Positions 59,452-64,000 of a stretch of 64,000 bases of DNA are shown piece by piece. The notes beneath the pieces were generated by a model that saw only the letters and a list, made by a program, of their open reading frames with translations, was not told the DNA's origin and searched no databases. Each line of letters begins with the position of its first letter. Positions within the stretch are counted from its first letter, which is position 1. The stretch is from Phlebotomus papatasi (lineage: Eukaryota > Arthropoda > Insecta > Diptera > Psychodidae). Location: positions 1,240,001 through 1,304,000 of the forward strand of contig NC_077223.1 in NCBI RefSeq assembly GCF_024763615.1, written 5' to 3'. The translations under genes and the position numbers were made by a program.

Positions 59452-59947
59452 AGATGTATTTTCGGAGAGGGAAACTCCGTCCGGATGCGGCAACACTGTT
59501 TGTGGAGTTTTCAACCCAGGATCAAAAACTACCTCTTCTTCAGAGCTTTCGACACGCTCCGTGTCGTCCTCAGTGATCGAGTGTTGTCAGAGATCTGTGG
59601 GTTTCGTTGGGTAGGGGACGTTTTGCATTGGTGGGAAGGTTCTAGGATGTTCACAAAAGATCTCAACGGATGCACCTGACACTCTTTGGTCATTCGGGGA
59701 CAACTTTGACCAAAGAGTGTCAGGTGCATCCGTTGAGATCTTTTGTGAACATCCTAGAACCTTCCCACCAATGCAAAACGTCCCCTACCCAACGAAACCC
59801 ACAGATCTCTGACAACACTCGATCACTGAGGAAGACACGGAGCGTGTCGAAAGCTCTGAAGAAGAGGTAGTTTTTGATCCTGGGTTGAAAACTCCACAAA
59901 CAGTGTTGCCGCATCCGGACGGAGTTTCCCTCTCCGAAAATACATCT
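59452..59947. mobile_element. 496-bp near-perfect palindrome (fold-back element)
   Basis: Arms 59452-59692 and 59707-59947, 241 bases each with no indel, surround a 14-base loop. By reading both arms I find one mismatch (GTGTCGTCCTC against GTGTCTTCCTC). Outer ends read AGATGTATTTTCGGAGAGGG. Both arms contain a structured motif around CGACACGCTCCGTGTC. The four open frames here are mirror images of each other and not genes. Confidence 0.9.
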
Positions 59948-60330
59948 ATTATCTACACGGCAATTTTTCTACAGTATTTTCACAACTTTTTACTGTGGTA
60001 TTTCATAAATTTTTGTAACTGTTCGCAAATTTTTTGTACATAAATTCTAAATTATCTAGAATGTTTCGAATATCACAGATGACACGTCAGTTAATAAGTT
60101 TGTAGGATATGTATAAGGAAAAAACTTTTTTGGCCAAATTCGATATTATTTATCAAGACAGCGCCGACAAAATTCGATATAGGATTTTTAACGATTATCC
60201 AACTTCTTTTTTCCATTTAATGAGTAGAATTTCGGAAGCTCTCCAAAATAGTTCTTATTTTCAGATTGTAGTTCGTCAAGTTGCTAACCGGTAAGCCATT
60301 TCTTTGGTTAAAACTTCTTTGTGTCTTTTA

Positions 60331-60916
60331 GGGGAATTCTGTAATACTTTGCAATGGCACATGACAAACTTCGTTCGAATGTCAAGAGAAATGTCGAATG
60401 TCAGCAATGTCGAAAAGATTCGAGATTGCTGATTCAAATGACAATGAATCTTACAAAACATAGACAAACTGTAAGATATCACTTGAAAGACTTTTATTAC
60501 AAATCTTCAAATCGCATGTTCGAATTCGTGTGTTATGGCAAAAGAAGGTCTACTGACTTTTCCAAGAGGGGAATTCTGTAACGCTCTGGCAATGCCATAT
60601 GACAAATTGGGTTCGAATCTTAGGAGAGCTTTTTCGAAATTGCGATTCTGTAGCCGTGACATTGCCATTTCAGCTCACGTGGCATTGTCAGAAGTCACAT
60701 ATTTGAGATTTCTGGCAATTCAAATGACAAGGAATTTTGTCAAACAAATCAACCAAGACGTACTGTATTTTCATAAAATCATCAAGTAAAAGGATTTCAT
60801 TAAAAAATCAATGAATTGCATTTTCGAACTCATATGATATGACAAAGAAAACTCGATTGGCATTGCCAGATTTCGAACTCACGTGTGACAATGCCACGAA
60901 AATTACAGAATTCCCC
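60331..60916. mobile_element. TA-target elements with GGGGAATTCTGTAA ends (nested or duplicated)
   Basis: GGGGAATTCTGTAATACTTT at 60331 and ATTACAGAATTCCCC ending at 60916 are inverted with TA outside. A second left end (GGGGAATTCTGTAACGCTCT) starts near 60568, so two copies are nested or partly duplicated. A related decayed end follows at 60960. Confidence 0.65.
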
Positions 60917-61153
60917 TAAAAGTTGGTTTCGAACTCACGTGTGACAATGTTATAAAAATTTAAGAATTCTCTTTCAGTTTGAATTTCGAATTATCTTAAG
61001 TGTCAGTATGTGATATTTTTCACTTTGTTATCAAGAAAATAACAGGCCAACAAGGCTCTTAGTTTCCATGTTGCATTATTGAGTGCACATACAAGTAGAG
61101 TTTGATTCTCCAAATCCAGTAGGGTCTTCCAAATTCGAATAGAAATTCTAGTA

Positions 61154-61368
61154 GGGGAAAGTACTCTCCTTTCGAACGTTCATGCCTTCGAATAATGTGA
61201 ATTTTCTTTCAGTTTTCCTAAGAGATTTACACATTTCTGTTAAATATTAGTTGGCTTATCATTAATTGTTGATAATTCCGTGATAATTTAGTGTAGATCT
61301 CTTACGAAAAACACAAGAAATTCACATTATTCGAAGGCATGAACGTTCGAAAGGAGAGCACTTTCCCC
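61154..61368. mobile_element. 215-bp TA-target element with long inverted arms
   Basis: GGGGAAAGTACTCTCCTTTC and GAAAGGAGAGCACTTTCCCC flanked by TA. The inversion continues through CGAACGTTCATGCCTTCGAA, giving arms of about 60 bases. Confidence 0.8.
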
Positions 61369-61369
61369 T

Positions 61370-62800
61370 AGTTCTTTTTTTCAAAAATTCTACCAGATTT
61401 TTTATTTAAAAAGGAAAATTTTTAAGTTCTACTTTTCTTTAAATTTTCAAAGTATTAGTAAATTCTAAGTTTCCATGCAAAGGTTTATTGCAGAAATTAT
61501 AGTAGTTTTCTTATTGGAAATTGATATATTTTTAACTGATACAGTTTCAGTTTTTCCTTTTCATATTACATTTCCGACGCGAATTCTCTAATTAATAAGT
61601 TCGTAGTATTTAAGTGGGGATTTTCATGAAAATCTTAACAATTCCATAGAAAATTCTAGCAATTTGCTAGAATTTACACAATTTTTGTTTATATAATAAA
61701 TATTTGTGTGCAGAACTCTATTTTGCTTGTATCGTAAGTTTTTTTTTGCAGTGTAGGATTATTGTGCATTTCGTAAATGCCACAATGATACAATGTATTA
61801 TATATTCTCTTAGAATAGAGAACGACCAGTAAGTCCTTTTAATCAGCTTAAAAGGGTTTAGTTAAAAGATATGCTAGTGTTATGCCTAAAAATTAATTGG
61901 AAAATATTACAAAATTTAGGCCTGAGTTTTCCCCCGAAATACATTAAGAGGCTTTTCTTCGTTACCACACTCTATATAGCAAGATGGATTGAACTGTAAA
62001 GCCCTGTGAAGGGATATGTAATTTTTCACATGACTGAAATTCAAGGATACCACCTACTAACACCTGCTACTAATTTTTTGTGGTTTACATTACAAGCATC
62101 AATACCAATCATCTAGCACCAAATATCTCACCAGAAGAAAATCATTTCAGATGGAAGTAACTTTTTTTCTCAATTTTCGCTACCAAAAAGCTTTTTTTTT
62201 GTATTTTCATATTTTATCCCCCGTTCTTGCTAAAGTAAATGGTGCAAAAGAGAAATTGTGGGAATCCTGTTACAATGTAATAAGAAAGAATACATTTCCA
62301 TATTTCACATGTTCCCTCAACTTCACCATAAGGGAAATGGTGTATTACCTAAATCACTTCACATCGCAGTTTTCCCCCCAGAAAGCTCCAAGGCAACGAA
62401 AGCTTTCTCTATATGCGAAATTTCACAGGGAATTTCCCAGAAACTTTCCCAAAATATGCATTTCGGGGAGAAATTGGATTTTTATGCTTGAACAACTAAC
62501 TGATTATTTATTTAGCACACATGGTTTAGCCTAAATGAACTTTAAATAGCCAAACTTTGGCTTGTGAAATTTCAATACAAAAAAAAAATCTATCTACTAA
62601 AAGCCCATGGAGACACAAGACTTTCCATCCAAACTTATGAATTATGCTTTCACGTTACTTAAAAAGTTTTCATTGAAGCATAAAAATAGAATTGTAACGT
62701 TTACTAAGTACAGAATATTAATATTCTTTTCCAAAATGCATTATCGGTATAAGAAAATATATTTTTTTAAATTGATAAAGCGTATAAAGCATATCAAAAG
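61370..62800. other. non-coding stretch, no supported gene
   Basis: AT-rich. A 127-codon frame at 62151-62534 overlaps a 77-codon frame in another phase and shows no family or splice signal; not called. Confidence 0.45.
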
Positions 62801-62801
62801 G

Positions 62802-62990
62802 GGAAGGCTTTCACGCTTCGCACATACTTTGCCTTCGAACAACTTCATGTTCTTTTTATATTCCTTTAATAAATCTGATTTATCTGAGCTTGGTACACAT
62901 TTCCTGAAAGAATTAGGTTAGATTTATTAAAGAACTATGGAAAAATTAAGTGTTGGAAGTCAGAGTGTATGCGAAGCCTGAAAGCTCTCC
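62802..62990. mobile_element. decayed GGGGAAGGCTTTCACGCTTC element
   Basis: GGGGAAGGCTTTCACGCTTC is inverted as GCGAAGCCTGAAAGCTCTCC. The middle CCTTTAATAAATCTGA/TTTATTAAAG hairpin matches 34161-34354. Confidence 0.6.
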
Positions 62991-63085
62991 CTTACAATTT
63001 GCAAACGCTTTGTAATTTAATTTAAAAAAAAAACTGCGCACAATCCTATTAATAGGGGATTATCGATCATTAATTGTTGGTATTA

Positions 63086-63391
63086 TTACCCATTTTTGGA
63101 ACATTGGAAAATTTGCTTTATATTCCCTTGCAATTGGGAAAACTTAATACAAAAGCTTTTCTGTGTCATGGAATAGCCAGTAGGAACTTTACAAATTATA
63201 CCGCACGTGGTACAATTCTCTGAAGAGAGATTTCCATTTATTTCAACCGATCTGACGTCATTCCCAGTGTTCCAGGTTATTATTGTTATGCCGCAAATTA
63301 GAAATGCCGTGTGGGTTAGACCAGTCACAATGACTTTATGAGCAGTATTTGAAAATGTAAAACAACATTCGATGAACTGAATAAAAGGCAA
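63086..63391 (-). CDS. uncharacterised 101-codon frame with clustered cysteines
   Basis: The minus-strand frame has a C-terminal half with spaced cysteines (ENCTTCGIICKVPTGY, then SFCIKFSQLQ and FQCSKNG) and a hydrophobic stretch in the middle (VIVTGLTHTAFLICGITIIT), so a secreted or membrane exon is conceivable. There is no recognisable family, no promoter or clear splice sites, and the start is arbitrary. It may be chance. Confidence 0.15.
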   Translation of the reverse strand: MPFIQFIECCFTFSNTAHKVIVTGLTHTAFLICGITIITWNTGNDVRSVEINGNLSSENCTTCGIICKVPTGYSMTQKSFCIKFSQLQGNIKQIFQCSKNG

Positions 63392-64000
63392 ATAGAAAGA
63401 AGAATTTCATTTGTAGCAAAATGTGTATTTGAGATAGTGTAAGCATGGGAACAAAATAAACTAGTGATTTTTTTTGCCGTAGTAAAAATTAAGATTCATT
63501 TTCAAATTTTCCAGAAAAGAGTGGTAAAGCTTGAAGTTCATTTTTCTGGTCCAACGTATAGAGTACTTGCTCCTGAACCTTTGTTCCACCCTCTTTTTCT
63601 CAAGAAGATTGTTGTTTAACTTGTCCAGTCTCACAGTTCTGGCTTCAAATTGTCACTTTACAGGTATTCACAATTGAACAGTAGTAAAAGATTTTTTTTT
63701 TGTTTCCTATTTAGCGGAAGGTTTTGCACCATCGTAATGTTGCAGCTTCGTAAAAGTTGATTTTCGTCCATGAAAATCAATGAATTTCGTTCATGGACAT
63801 ATAATCTAAAAGCTAGTCGTACGTCTCACATTTCCTGACAAACTAGGAAGCCTGGGCCTTTTTTCCTGGGTCCAAAAGGCAAAAATAAAAAATGGGCCTA
63901 AAATCGTAATTCTGATGTGTAATATTTTATGCATTTTTGCACACTGCAAGTGTCTTTTCGAAAAAGCAACTATTCCAAGTTATAGAGGGTTTATTAGGGT

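Noticed and set aside
59485..59914. Four overlapping frames of 64-74 codons that look conserved with each other
   Set aside because: They are the two arms of one palindrome read on opposite strands, so the apparent conservation is trivial.
62151..62534. 127-codon frame
   Set aside because: Starts in a T-run, overlaps a second frame, and has no splice or promoter support.

Overview
The window is AT-rich eukaryotic DNA from an insect, most likely a dipteran and possibly a nematoceran midge or fly. The evidence is one intact classical odorant-binding protein (OBP) gene with a short 67-base intron, an arthropod TATA/initiator promoter, GT-AG introns, and a very high load of short inverted-repeat transposons and non-LTR retrotransposon 3' ends. 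No operons, rRNA, CRISPR array or confident tRNA were seen. Most open frames longer than 60 codons are chance frames in AT-rich DNA or lie inside repeats.

Genes. The one secure gene is a two-exon OBP at 35768-36236 (+), with its own TATA box, initiator and poly(A) signal. About 1 kb downstream is a broken tandem paralogue (37208-37436) whose 5' half is missing exactly where a 251-bp inverted-repeat element begins. A probable first coding exon of an unidentified + strand gene is at 9909-10032. Two back-to-back 3'/5' splice junctions, at 2169|2170 and 48500|48501 on the + strand, look like recursive-splicing ratchet points. Together with the lack of other exons they suggest, by inference only, that much of the window is intron of a very large + strand gene with the OBP nested in it. 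A weak two-exon minus-strand candidate lies at 21.0-21.4 kb.

Mobile DNA by region. At 0-2 kb a 1.5-kb pogo/Tigger-like element carries a nested element and a perfect 57-bp hairpin. At 4.5-7.3 kb there is a cluster of about nine copies of one small inverted-repeat family. At 8-9 kb are two non-LTR 3' ends and a minisatellite. At 10.5-16.4 kb are nested hAT-like, pogo-like and palindromic elements. At 18.8-25.5 kb are GGGG-ended TA-target elements, a 90-bp degenerate satellite and a large fold-back. At 28-30 kb are several inverted-repeat elements and a non-LTR relic. At 31.9-33.0 kb is a ~145-bp satellite. At 36.4-41.2 kb, around and beyond the OBP, are more inverted-repeat elements, a 174-bp repeat and a CR1-type relic. 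At 43.9-45.7 kb are simple and degenerate tandem arrays. Near 47.7-48.2 kb is a diverged copy of the first 260 bases plus their continuation; it serves as the empty site for the 1.5-kb element. At 53.9-57.4 kb is a 3.5-kb terminal-inverted-repeat element hiding what looks like a decayed, spliced minus-strand gene. At 59.45-59.95 kb is an almost perfect 241-bp-armed palindrome, followed by more TA-target elements to 63 kb.

No new defence or metabolic system is evident. The most unusual items are the hidden spliced gene in the 3.5-kb element, the long palindrome, the candidate ratchet points and the reciprocal empty-site pair.
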